From Plantago elongata (Eukaryota; Streptophyta; Magnoliopsida; Lamiales; Plantaginaceae), in assembly GCA_036897095.1 (NCBI GenBank), contig JAYMSP010001961.1, positions 1 through 27,401 of the forward strand: a stretch of DNA of 27,401 bases, written 5' to 3'. Each line of letters opens with the position of its first letter. The first letter of the stretch is position 1. The translations under genes and the position numbers were made by a program. The notes under the pieces were generated by a model. That model had not been told where the DNA came from and did no database searches. It worked only from the letters and a program-made list of their open reading frames with translations. Shown in pieces: positions 1 through 10,000 of the stretch.

Positions 1-87
1 TTTAGGGTATTCCTTTCATTTCTTGTCTAAGTTAGTGTAATAATTTCGACTCAACTAAGATGGAATTTCAACGGTCAGGCACCCTGC

Positions 88-479
88 TTGACAACATGCA
101 GCAAATAAAAAAATTAACACATTTATTCCGTTAAATTTTAAAATATTAAAATAAAAAATAAATAATTTAAACAAATACTATTTTATTTTTAAAAATATTT
201 TAAAAGGTAAATTTAATTTTTTTATTAATATTTATATTTTTCTAATTTAAATATTCACAATGTGACAGGGCAATCGCCTTAGCGACACTCCATCACCCCT
301 CAGCCTTATAAATATTTAAATTAGAAAAATACAAATATCAATCAATAAATTTAAATTTGACTTCAAAAATATTTTTAAAATTAAAATAATATTTTTTAAG
401 AATTGTCAAGTTTTTACTTTAATATTTTAAAATTTAATAGAATAGATATGTTAATTTTTTTATTTGTTAATTATTGTCA
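88..479. repeat. Foldback (long inverted-repeat) element, copy 1
   Basis: Two arms of about 168 nt (roughly 88-255 and 311-479) are imperfect reverse complements of each other. Both carry TAACA, a TTAAATTTTAAAATATTAAA block and an inner TTTCTAATTTAAATATT block. They enclose a 55-nt spacer with GGGCAATCGCC. The same arms and spacer recur near 4728-5147, so this is a dispersed non-coding family. The structure fits a foldback/MITE DNA transposon with long terminal inverted repeats. I found no convincing target-site duplication and cannot assign a superfamily. A transcript through it could fold into a long hairpin. Confidence 0.8.
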
Positions 480-1230
480 CACATGGTGAAAGTCTGTTTA
501 ACTGACCGTAGAAAAGTTCCACTAAAATATCTACGACTTATTGTTCCGGTGGATGATTACGGAACACATCAATCTCCAAATCGGATTATAAGCTTAAATT
601 GTAGCAACTCTATTGTGGGTTCAAAATGGTTATTTTGTGAGAACATAAACTCAAGTCCTCAACTAATAATATCAAGAATGGTAGCAAATAGCAACTAGAC
701 ATAATATCTTCTTATCCAATTTTAATCCCTCATAAAGTCACATCCACGTGGCAAAATTATAACCTCAAGCATTTTCTCATTATAAAATATATACATACTA
801 CTTCACTATAAATTCAATTCTAACTAAGAATAATTCCATGGTCTCAAATTGGATTGTTTTAAATATGTTAAAATAAATATAGTTAGATGTAGATGTCAAA
901 TCCATTTTGGACCGTGATCCACATATTTTATTCAAGCTTAGGTAGTAGAAATTGATTCATTAACGTTCGACTGTATTAGCATTCCCGAGTATACTATGAA
1001 AAATTATATTTATATATATATTTCCATATTATTTTAAGGTCATTAAAGCAAACTATATGATACTATGGTGGTATTACAATTCTAATAGCAGTTATCCCTT
1101 AATCAGTTTTCTAACTAATGTTAATAATCAAGTTTAAACATCTATTATATGAAGAGATGAAGAATTAAAAAAGTAAATAAATAATAGTCATAATAATAAT
1201 AAACAAATAAAAAAAATAAGAGAAAAGACA
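480..1230. other. AT-rich intergenic DNA upstream of the F-box gene
   Basis: No convincing coding sequence is present. A short open frame near 474-698 has no recognisable motif and starts inside the foldback element. The only regulatory-looking signals are a G-box and a TATA-like run near 744-793. The rest is AT-rich sequence without structure that I can name. Confidence 0.5.
744..793 (+). promoter_or_regulatory. G-box plus TATA-like run (orphan promoter-like module)
   Basis: A perfect palindromic G-box CCACGTGG (744-751) is followed about 30 nt later by TATAAAATATATA (781-793). G-boxes bind bZIP and bHLH factors. The only nearby ATG (838) opens a 12-codon frame, so no protein product is evident. 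It may be a distal element of the F-box gene or a relic. Confidence 0.35.
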
Positions 1231-2166
1231 CATTACACGCTTGTTGATGTGAAGAGAAATGTGATTCTTCTTCTTCTTCTATCTACACACACAGTAAGCA
1301 TTTGGTATTTACACGAAACTGAAAAGCAATCCTTGTTAATGTTTGCTATCATTATCAATACAGTCCAGTTGAGTCGAGTAAAGTAAAAGCCAAACAGTTT
1401 TTCAGCTAAATATAAACGCATCTCTTTTGTCAAGTTCCTACCTTGCGTAAAATCTGCAAGAGACCTTCTTTATTCAATCCTATTCAAATATAATCTGTAA
1501 GTTTGATTTTTTTTCCTTCTCTTCTTTGTTTGTTTCTAATAAAGTTGCTTTCTTTTGGCCTCTCCTGTTGAGGGTTTTGTGAATTTTGACATCTTCTTGA
1601 TGCAATACTATAATTTGGGGTTCCTATAAAACTGTGAGCTGGGTGGGTTATCAAGATTATTGAGTTTTGTCTGTAGATAGCTGTGTTGTGATGTGATTGA
1701 TTGGATATCTAGTACTTCTTGGTTGATTGGGCTTTGTGCTTTTGAGTTTAGGAAATGAGAAGGAGCTAGTTTGTTGTTTCTCAGGCAAGTGAGTTCAATT
1801 TTGAGTTTCATTGTTTCATTATTGTATGATTAGTTTTGCTGATGGGATATATAATTGTATTCTGAGCTAATGAGTTATTGTTGAGTTCAATTATATGTTT
1901 ATAGTTGATTCCTGTATGAGAAATTTTGCTGAAATGTAGTATGGTGCCTTTTAGATTAGTGAGTTTTATAGTTTCATCTTTTGTGATTATTTTTTTGAAA
2001 TTGTATATGCTGTGAGCTAATGAGTTATTTTGTGTAATGATAGGAGCATTTATTGCTATTTATTCAAAATTCATATTAGCACCATAGTTGAATTGGAGTG
2101 AAATCCCTTACATAATTGTGGTATTTTCAAGACTGGTTCTTCTATACATAAGTGTAGAGGATAAAG
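1231..2166 (+). promoter_or_regulatory. Probable 5' leader/promoter region of the F-box/kelch gene, possibly with a leader intron
   Basis: The segment directly upstream of the start codon is pyrimidine-rich early on (a TTC run at about 1265-1280), then becomes T-rich and intron-like. AG sites occur shortly before the ATG, which would suit a 5'-UTR intron, but I cannot fix donor and acceptor. A 17-bp exact direct repeat, TGAGCTAATGAGTTATT, lies at 1863-1879 and 2013-2029 (150 bp apart), suggesting a small old duplication. Confidence 0.35.
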
Positions 2167-3378
2167 ATGCAAAGGGTGAGAATTTCGTCACTTCAAGCTC
2201 CCGTTCAAAAGCTAGGAGATTCTCAAATGACACTATCCCCTAAATTCCGGTTAGCGGCTACACAATCCAATTTGCTTGACCCTGCTTTGGATTTTGAGCT
2301 ATCCATGAGAGGAGAGCCATTGATCCCAGGACTTCCGGATGATGTTGCTCTGCAGTGTGTCCTCCGTGTCCCAGTTGATAAGCACACAACCTGCAAAGCT
2401 GTTTGCAAGCGCTGGTACTCATTGTTTGGTAGCAAGGAGCAATTCTTCATGAGAAGAAAAGAGCTCGGCTTTCATGATCCGTGGCTTTTTGTCTTTGCAT
2501 ATCACAAATGTACTGGGAAGATTGAGTGGAAGGTTTTAGACCTTACACAGCTTGTATGGCACACAATACCCGACATGCCTTGTAAAGATAAGGTGTGCCC
2601 CCAGGGATTTCGGTGCGTTTCCATTCCACACGAGGGAGTTCTCTTCGTTTGTGGTGGTGTGGTCTCCGACGTGGATTGCCCATTAAATTTGGTCTTGAAA
2701 TATGAAATTGTTCATAATCGTTGGACTGTGATGAAGAAAATGATCACTGCAAGGTCGTTCTTTGCAAGTGGAGTAATCAATGGGAGAATGTATGTTGCAG
2801 GAGGAAATAGTGCGGACCTTTTCGAGCTGAACACGGCTGAAGTTTTAGATCCTCAAACCGAGTCCTGGCGGCCCGTCTCAAACATGGCCGCGAGCATGTC
2901 GAGTTATGACACTGCGGTTCTTAATGGGAAGCTTTTTATCACTGAAGGGTGGTTTTGGCCCTTTTACGCTGTTCCAAGGGGGCAAATTTACGACCCCGTT
3001 ACGGATAATTGGGAGAATATGGCGGCAGGGTTGCGGGAAGGCTGGACTGGGTCTAGTGCAGTGGTTTATGGACACTTATTTGTCGTCACTGAGCATGAAA
3101 GGACAAAGCTGAAGGTTTATGACTTAGATGCAGATTCTTGGGATGTTGTTGAAGGGCCTGCCATACCCGAACAGATATGTAAGCCTTTTTGTGTAAATTG
3201 TTGGGAAAACAAGATTTATCTTGTGGGTCGGAATCTTCACGTGGCAGTGGGTCATGTAACGAGGCTTGACAGTTTAGGAAAGAAAAAATGCAGATTTTCG
3301 GTTCAGTGGCAAATGGTGGATGCACCTGTGAGTCTCTTCGACATTACTCCATCAAGTGCACAGGTTTTGTTTGCTTAG
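2167..3378 (+). CDS. F-box/kelch-repeat protein, At1g30090-like
   Basis: This single-exon gene encodes 403 residues with a full start and stop. The F-box lies at about residues 52-98, with LPDDVA, LRVPV and a VCKRWYSLFG segment that would contact SKP1. Kelch motifs follow: the glycine pairs CGG (162-164) and AGG (211-213) each precede a downstream W in a repeat pattern (NRW, ESW, DNW, DSW) through about residue 345, which fits a beta-propeller for substrate binding. Family knowledge makes it a substrate adaptor of an SCF (SKP1-CUL1-F-box) E3 ligase in cytosol or nucleus. Start and end resemble Arabidopsis At1g30090 closely (MQRVR, LGDSQMTLSPKFR near the start; an ITPS..Q.LFA ending), so orthology is likely. 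No lesion is seen. The substrate is unknown to me. Foldback elements lie on both sides. Confidence 0.93.
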   Translation: MQRVRISSLQAPVQKLGDSQMTLSPKFRLAATQSNLLDPALDFELSMRGEPLIPGLPDDVALQCVLRVPVDKHTTCKAVCKRWYSLFGSKEQFFMRRKELGFHDPWLFVFAYHKCTGKIEWKVLDLTQLVWHTIPDMPCKDKVCPQGFRCVSIPHEGVLFVCGGVVSDVDCPLNLVLKYEIVHNRWTVMKKMITARSFFASGVINGRMYVAGGNSADLFELNTAEVLDPQTESWRPVSNMAASMSSYDTAVLNGKLFITEGWFWPFYAVPRGQIYDPVTDNWENMAAGLREGWTGSSAVVYGHLFVVTEHERTKLKVYDLDADSWDVVEGPAIPEQICKPFCVNCWENKIYLVGRNLHVAVGHVTRLDSLGKKKCRFSVQWQMVDAPVSLFDITPSSAQVLFA

Positions 3379-3735
3379 ACCTTCAATCCTACTCTACATT
3401 TGTGTGTTTGTGTTGTGCTCGTAATTGTAATTATATGAGAATCCTGCGAGTTAGAGGGTGTAACGCAACGTGTGCCTTCTGTTGTATAAAATTTGTATAA
3501 GAATGTCCAGGCCTGTGCTGTTTCCTTTGCATTAGCTTATTTTCCACTCAGCAACTATAGAAATATGAATAGGACCAGATTTTATGTAGTTTGTTGGTAA
3601 ACACTAAACACCAAATAGTGATGTGTGATGATGATGGTAACTACTGTAACTCGTTTGCGTTTCTGAAACTTGGATTCTGGAGAATTGCTGCGTCAATGGA
3701 AAACAAAGAAAGAGAAACACTTTCTGCTGAACATA

Positions 3736-3798
3736 TTGTCGAAGATATGGAAGAATGTAATCAAGAAGATTGTGAGGAATCTTCCATATCTTCGACAA
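3736..3798. repeat. Perfect 19-bp inverted repeat with 25-nt loop
   Basis: TTGTCGAAGATATGGAAGA (3736-3754) is the exact reverse complement of 3780-3798. The 25-nt loop spans 3755-3779. Pairing stops abruptly at both ends and the flanks extend it only weakly. The arms are not especially AT-rich, so this is unlikely to be a chance AT palindrome. It could be a hairpin RNA, a small transposon relic or an inverted duplication. Nothing shows transcription. Confidence 0.85.
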
Positions 3799-3951
3799 CG
3801 TTTTCTACTTTCTGTGTATGCAAGTATCAAGGGCTTCTGTGTTCATGTAGAGAAATGGTTCTCTAATCTCTACAGTTTAGTTCTATGGTCTTCTTATCAT
3901 GGCTGAAATATTTCATATAATCTGTTAAGTTGTTGAAGCAAATTTCTTTCG

Positions 3952-4161
3952 ATGTCTCTGTATGATATGGGTTCATTCGAGATCAGCATGTGCGAAAAGG
4001 CCATGCTGTGTTGTTATGTTAAGCTTCATGTTCAGGGAGTATCTTCCTTTGAGCTGAAATTCTTGAAATTGATGGCACTAGTGGTGAAATGTATGTCATG
4101 CTTGACTTGGAGCAATGGTTCCTTGATTGTAAGAAGATTTGATGAAATACATGTGAGTTAG
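3952..4161 (+). pseudogene. Possible FBD-domain-like coding relic
   Basis: A 69-codon open frame contains KLHVQG followed by ELKFLKLM, resembling the beta-strand-plus-helix pattern of FBD domains in plant F-box/LRR proteins (a VxxxGxxGxxxELxFxKxLL style). The match is short and imperfect and its upstream context is not coding. It may be an ancient fragment or chance. Confidence 0.2.
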
Positions 4162-4413
4162 GTGGTTGTTTAAAGAATATTAATATTTGTACTATTAAGG
4201 ATCTTTTGTTGATTGTGATCAATGAAAATCCTCCAAAAGACTCGTATTTTGTTTGCATCTAGAAGATTTTGCTTAATGCAGTTAATACTATGAATGGAAT
4301 CTTCTCATCTACTCCCACTCCCAACTGATTTGATCAAGTATCTTATTCTTCTACAGTAAAATCTCATTTTTTTCGATTTCTTTCTGAAACTGAAAAGAAT
4401 ACTTTTCAAACAT

Positions 4414-4463
4414 CAGCAGTTGCCGCGACATCAAAGTATTTATAGGGTAACGGGTTCGATTCG
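4414..4463 (+). repeat. tRNA-like SINE relic (B box)
   Basis: GGTTCGATTCG at 4453-4463 is close to the Pol III B-box consensus GGTTCGANNCC. The preceding 40 nt (CAGCAGTTG..GACATCAAAG..) resemble, loosely, the tRNA-like segments near 23446 and 24261. No tRNA cloverleaf can be completed, so this is probably the decayed head of a tRNA-derived SINE. Confidence 0.35.
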
Positions 4464-4727
4464 TTAAAGTTATTTTGATTATTTCCTGTATAGAGAGCTT
4501 TTTAAATATTGTATTGATCAAATTTGAGATATACAACTCCAATTTAAATCTGATTTAAGCACAGCTCGTCTGTAAATCTGTTTTGATTATACTAGAAATA
4601 TTGTCTATTTTAGTCTTTTGCGATATCCCTTTATTCGTGTATTCAACAAAATACTTTTAGAACCAAACACTTGAATTGTTTAATAAAATTATATGAACTT
4701 TTTATGGTTAGGTAGGCATTCGCCCTA

Positions 4728-5147
4728 TTGTCAGCCTGACAACAGGCAAAAAATATATATAAATATATATATTTACTCCGCTAGATTTCAAATTAATAAA
4801 ATAAAAAATAAATAATTTTAAAAAAATATTATTTTTATTTTTAAAAATATTTTTAAAGTTAAATTTAAATATTTTATTAACATTTATATATTTCTAATTT
4901 AAGTATACATATGTCCAAAGGGCAATCGCCTTTCCGCCTTTGCGACATCCCATCGTACTTCCGCCTTATAAATATTTTAATTAGAAAAATATAAATATTT
5001 ATAGAAAAATTTAAAATTTAATTTTTAAAATATTTTTTAAATTAAAATAATTTTTTTTCAGAATTACGTATTTTTTATTTTAATATTTTAAAATCTACCG
5101 GAAGAAATATATTAATTTTTTTTCTATGGTCAAACCGAACCTGACAA
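4728..5147. repeat. Foldback (long inverted-repeat) element, copy 2
   Basis: This is a second copy of the element at 88-479, in the same orientation. The left arm ends near 4906 and the right arm starts near 4971. The spacer again has GGGCAATCGCC, GCGACA, CCATC and CCTTATAAATATTT in order. Relative to copy 1 it has about 8 extra bases in the spacer (an additional TCCGCCTT). Outer ends TTGTCAG (4728-4734) and CTGACAA (5141-5147) are exact inverted repeats and give the best guess at the element limits. The arms have diverged between copies. Confidence 0.8.
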
Positions 5148-5916
5148 AGTCCCGCCTCACTTGTAACTCACGTGTGATAGTTAGAACAATTAAACTCAAT
5201 TAGTTAGGCTTAGGCATTAGCAACATTATGAATACACTTTCCTTTTAATATGCGATGGATATTCTCTAGGTGCGATTAAGCCAACTAGCAGAGCATGGTC
5301 AAATGTGTCTTAAACAGGAGACATATTATGGGTGTTATTTATTGTAATGCATACATTTAAACAAAATGCGTACTCCGCAATTGTAAAACTACCTATGTTA
5401 AACACACTTTTTTTTTCACCTTTGCTATTTAAAAAAATATAATAACACATATTTTTTAACAATTCTAATAATTTCACCTATGTTAATTATGATTTTTCAT
5501 CACCTTTAAAGTAGAAGTTAAAAAAAAACATGGAACAAATTTTATTTGTAACTTCGGATGTTACAATTTTCTATGATCTCTTGATTGTTTTGTATGGGTT
5601 TCATAGATTTAATTTGAATTTTACGTTTAACCTATGTGGAGTTTGATGAAATTAGTTTGTAACTTATTACATCTCTAATTATAAAGTTCTAACAACAATC
5701 TTCCCCTAACACAAAATGATAATGATTTAAATAATTCTAAATGTACAATTTGATACTCTTCACATCTTCTAAATATTATCACATCGACAATAAATTTATA
5801 TATTTTCGATCTCTATTGTAGGCTAGAGATGTATTTGTGATTTTAGATACCTAGAGTCGTTATTAGTATTACTCTTTTAACAAACTGAACATCACTTCAA
5901 TTTCTTCACCACAATC

Positions 5917-5920
<4 letters not shown>
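5148..5920. other. AT-rich intergenic DNA upstream of the OEP7-like gene
   Basis: No coding sequence is recognised. The region is AT-rich with several homopolymer A/T runs. Its distal end must contain the promoter and leader of the OEP7-like gene, but I cannot point to a definite TATA box. Confidence 0.5.

Positions 5921-5952
<32 letters not shown>
5921..5952 (+). repeat. (GA)16 microsatellite abutting a start codon
   Basis: Thirty-two bases of uninterrupted GA dinucleotide run directly into the ATG at 5953. It lies in the 5' leader of the OEP7-like gene. GA repeats in plant leaders are known targets of BPC/BBR GAGA-binding factors. The length is likely to vary between individuals. Confidence 0.97.
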
Positions 5953-5955
<3 letters not shown>

Positions 5956-6174
5956 GGAGCGGTAACAACGGCGTTGATAGCGATAGCGGCGGTGGCGCTA
6001 GGGTGGCTAACGATAGAAACAGCCTGCAAGCCTTGTCTCGAGAAAGGTCGAGAAGCCATAGATCGGAATCTCAATCCCGATTATGACCCTGATGATAACG
6101 ATCATCCCCAAACCACCATCAACGCACCTCTCCTTCCTGAAGAACCTTCTCAACCTCCCCCCAAATCCGTCTGA
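5953..6174 (+). CDS. OEP7-like chloroplast outer envelope membrane protein
   Basis: A single-exon gene of 73 residues. Residues about 4-20 form an Ala-rich hydrophobic helix. They are followed by GWLTIETACKPCLEKGRE, which parallels the core of Arabidopsis OEP7 (ALGWLxIExAxKPxLxKxR), and by an acidic DPDD stretch also present in that family. OEP7 proteins are signal-anchored in the chloroplast outer envelope, with the transmembrane segment and its positive C-flank acting as the targeting signal; that is family knowledge. The proline-rich tail (PLLPEEPSQPPPK) is longer than in OEP7 as I recall it. The start is the first ATG after the GA repeat and matches the family N-terminus. The gene is convergent with CUL4. 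Function beyond membrane anchoring is unclear. Confidence 0.8.
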
Positions 6175-7082
6175 TTTTCATCCACCACGATGATGATGAA
6201 ACTCAATCATCACAGGATGATATCTTATGCTGTATTCTGTAGATCCAATAATTTCCGTCTCTTTTTTTAACTGTTTTCATGATCGTCTTGTATTATGTGG
6301 AGTATTTCTTTACATTGTGCAATCGAAGCCGTTTCTGTCTCGTTTCGTTTCGTCTATGGATTATTGATTTGAATCTTATGTTTGCCGTTGCTCTGTTCCT
6401 GTTTGACCTTTATTTCTCGTGATCGTTTGTGAGATACGGTTGTACTGGAAATGGAATTAAGGTTGTCCTAAAAATGGATTAACCCTCATTGATGCTTGAC
6501 TATTCATCTGATCTGTTTTGAGCCCTCGATCTCTGATTTTGTTGATCGAGCATTAACCAATCTGCAATCCAAAAATGCTGTCTATACACAGGGATTTAGA
6601 CGATCTTTTGGACATTGGGCAAAGCATGTTCATATTTCAGTTTAAGTCATTCAGAATTTACGATGTGATATTTTGATCAATCTAACGTACCAATACAACG
6701 TACATAAGACACAAGGGAAATGTGTAAATTGCGATGTCAATCCAATCCAGGTGCCCAGAATCCAAGCGACAGAACATGATTCTTATTATTTCTGTGCATC
6801 TTAATAGAGCTAATTCAGTAACAACGATGAAAACTGAAGAGTTCCATGATTATCAAATACTGTAAATGCAGAATACATTACAACTTACAAGCGCATAATA
6901 TAAGTTAATAACTGAAAATGTGTACTGTAAAAGTTGGGAGTTCGAGAACTGGCAATTCATTTAGCTTTACAGGTACATTGAACATCACAACAAAAAGTAA
7001 TAACTTCGAGTTTCTGTACACAACTTGACATAGATTTATAAGATTCCCATGTCCTTTACGAGGTAAATTATCTTTTATCATT
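6175..7082. other. Convergent intergenic region between OEP7-like gene and CUL4
   Basis: This stretch must contain the 3' UTRs of two convergent genes (OEP7-like on +, CUL4 on -). No coding sequence or RNA gene is recognised. The short open frame at 6905-7156 (-) covers part of the CUL4 3' end in a wrong frame. Confidence 0.6.
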
Positions 7083-10000
7083 TTATGCCAGGTAATTGTA
7101 TACTTGGGGGTTATTTTTGTCACGCTCCAGGTATTCTCTGTCGATGAGGCTTTCAATTCGTTTCTTCAAGTCAGCTGGTTTTATCGGAAACTTGAGCTGC
7201 ATCATGAGCATAAATATATATTAGCAAATCAGTTTCAGTTCACACATAATAATCAAGTTTTGCACCCTTCTTAGTTCTCACACAAACACATCCGAATGCA
7301 CTATGCTATAATGCCTACCTGTATCTTCATGTTAAAAGAAGTATATTAACACAAGCATACAAGTTGATATTACCTGCTGGAAGAGTTCAGTTATCAAAAG
7401 GGTGTGGCTTAGCATTTTTCTTGTCTTCATTATCCGAACAATAGCAGCATCAACCTGTCAAGAAAAGCATGTTACTTCTAAAAGAGAAATAATATGCGAT
7501 TATAAATTTCAAGTATCTGAAGATAATCAAGGGAGGAGCCTTTAGGCTCTGCTGCAATTTCAAAATAGACCTGATATTGACGATCTTGGAAGACCCTTTC
7601 TGTAGTACTGGCGTTCTCCTCAACTGTTTCCTTCATTTGAATGGCATTCACCTGTTCATGTAAAACATCCCAAGTTCAGATTCCTTGCATTTCAGGGTGT
7701 AGCAGTAAAATTTCAACCCAACTTTTTACTTCTCTGAATGAATTAATTTACATTCCATTGTTTCACGTTCTCTTCAACTAACCCACCATATCAACCAACT
7801 TTCTCATTTGACTTTTACCTATTCTCCCATGCCCTTTCATTCGAGCAAACACAGACATGATATTGAGTTATTGACACATATGAACCTCCTTTCTACTACC
7901 AACCTATCATTCTCATTCCTTTTAATCACATTAAACCCTAACTAAAAGATGACCATGTTATATCTCACTTCATTCCTAAATCAACTAAATCAACTAAATC
8001 AAAATATCAAGTCACTCGATCAACACAATTAGATCCAGAAAGCTAAAAGCTAGTAGCATGTGTTTCCTATGACATCATTCTTCCAATTCTATACAAATCT
8101 ATGAGACCTTTTTGTCTGATAAAAGATGACAGGTATATTACCTTTATACGATATAGTGGAGCAGTAAATTGATCGTTGAACTCAAAGGAGTCGTCATCCT
8201 CTACATCTCTCCCTTTGGGATTCTGCAAGGATTATGAAAATACTTTATTCAGCATTTGTTTAAAGCTAGCTAAGAATGTGAAGTGACTCCAGAATAAACA
8301 CTCACTTTTTGTAGTACACGGATTTTTCCACAAGCAAGGGACTGCAAAGTCCTCCTGAGCTCTTTATCCTCAATACCAGTTGATTCCTTGATATCTTGGA
8401 AGCTAAGATTTTGTGCATCATTAAACAGCATCAAAACAACAGTCTGTAATAGAAAACAGCAGATAAAGTAAGAAAACAGACTAATTTGGAATTCACAACC
8501 ATTCAGTATGGAATTGGACGAAACCAACCTGAAATAGAGAAACTGCTAGCTCCTTTTTACCTTTTGGAAATTCTGCTTTGAGTACACAGTGACCTAATGA
8601 ATTTTGCCACATTAATCGCCTCCCACTATACTTGCTCAAGTAGAACTCCTTAAAAATATCCTGGAGAGATTGAAGTAACAAACATATTGTTATGGATATG
8701 CTCCATAACAAACTTCAAGGCAATCACTCTGATTGTTACAAACCTGATAAACATTGAGTTCGTGAGGCAGCTGAACATCCATCGGTGGATAGGTTGGCCA
8801 GTATCTGCATTAATCAACTAAAATAATGAACCTCCTGACAAGGAGAAAAGGCAAATGATGACAATTTATCAGCAAGCATAAAAGCAGCAACATACTACCA
8901 CATACCCTGTTGTGAGGACGTGGACGCTCAACTCAATTCCTGATGGAAGTTTCGTCCGAGCTTGAGAGGATTGCCTGAAGGACTCGTTAATTTCTTTCGA
9001 CAATTCGATGTCCTAGAATAAGATTCAATGATGTCAAGTGTTAAGACTTAAGATTACACTAAAATTCTGATACTTATTTTCTTTTTTGGTAGTGCTAGAG
9101 AAGAGAGAACTTCATGATTGTTTACATTGAAATAACCCAAACCAGAGTTTCCCTATAATACTATGCAAGGGCATCATGGAGAAGTTGATACACACCTTAA
9201 ACATCCCCTCAAGTTTGTTGGTGAACTGACTGCCACATTCGGTTTTCAACTGCAATAACCACACATCTTCAGTTGACCATGAATGCAATTATCAGGGATT
9301 CGTGGGACACATTAGCAAAGAAGTCTTACCTTTGAAATCATCGATTTTTCTGCATCGATAGAGGCACTTTTACCCAGCAAGAGCCTTTTAGCAAGATCTT
9401 TCTTATAGAAAGCTTCAAACACATCTTTTCCCTGCATCAGGAGTGGACATAAAAAGATATTTATATGCATAAAGGCCCGTAAGGCACAAAATATCAAAGG
9501 CTTTTAGTTTAAAGTATTTTCCTTATTTTATTCATCACTTCACCATGCTGTCTTACCAATTTGTTGCATAACTTTAAAAGCTAGTGTATTACCTGTATAA
9601 AACGGAACAGGACCAAGACTTTATCCAGGGTACCCTCCAATTCCTCCTCTGACGTACCCTTATTTCCAGCACGGAGCTTTTCATCTACAAACTTCGCAAT
9701 TAGCTCCGCAGGCCGGTTCTGTAAAGAAATAAATAAATAAATAAAAACACATAATTTAAACCTCACATAAAGAGTAATTGAAATAGGAATTAATATCATA
9801 CACGAACTTTTTAAGAATGTGATAAAGTTCAGTCTGGACACTGAAAATTGTTGCTCTTTAGGTGGCTAACATAGGTAGGCATCATATATTGGTAATTATG
9901 CTAATTTCAGCCCTTTGAAAGTAATGATAATTGTACCTGACGAAGATTGATTAGATGCTCAAAAGCATCCTTGAGGGTATTACTGAATGCTTCATTAGAG

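Larger units (their letters stand above)
3379..4727. other. 3' UTR and intergenic DNA after the F-box/kelch gene
   Basis: The first 150 bases or so are the likely 3' untranslated region. Several short overlapping open frames at 3591-4161 have no start context or family match that I trust. The stretch holds a perfect 19-bp hairpin (3736-3798), a weak FBD-like frame (3952-4161) and a tRNA-like relic (4414-4463), listed separately. Confidence 0.5.

Noticed and set aside
474..698. 74-codon plus-strand open frame
   Set aside because: It starts within the foldback element arm, has no motif and lacks promoter or homology support.
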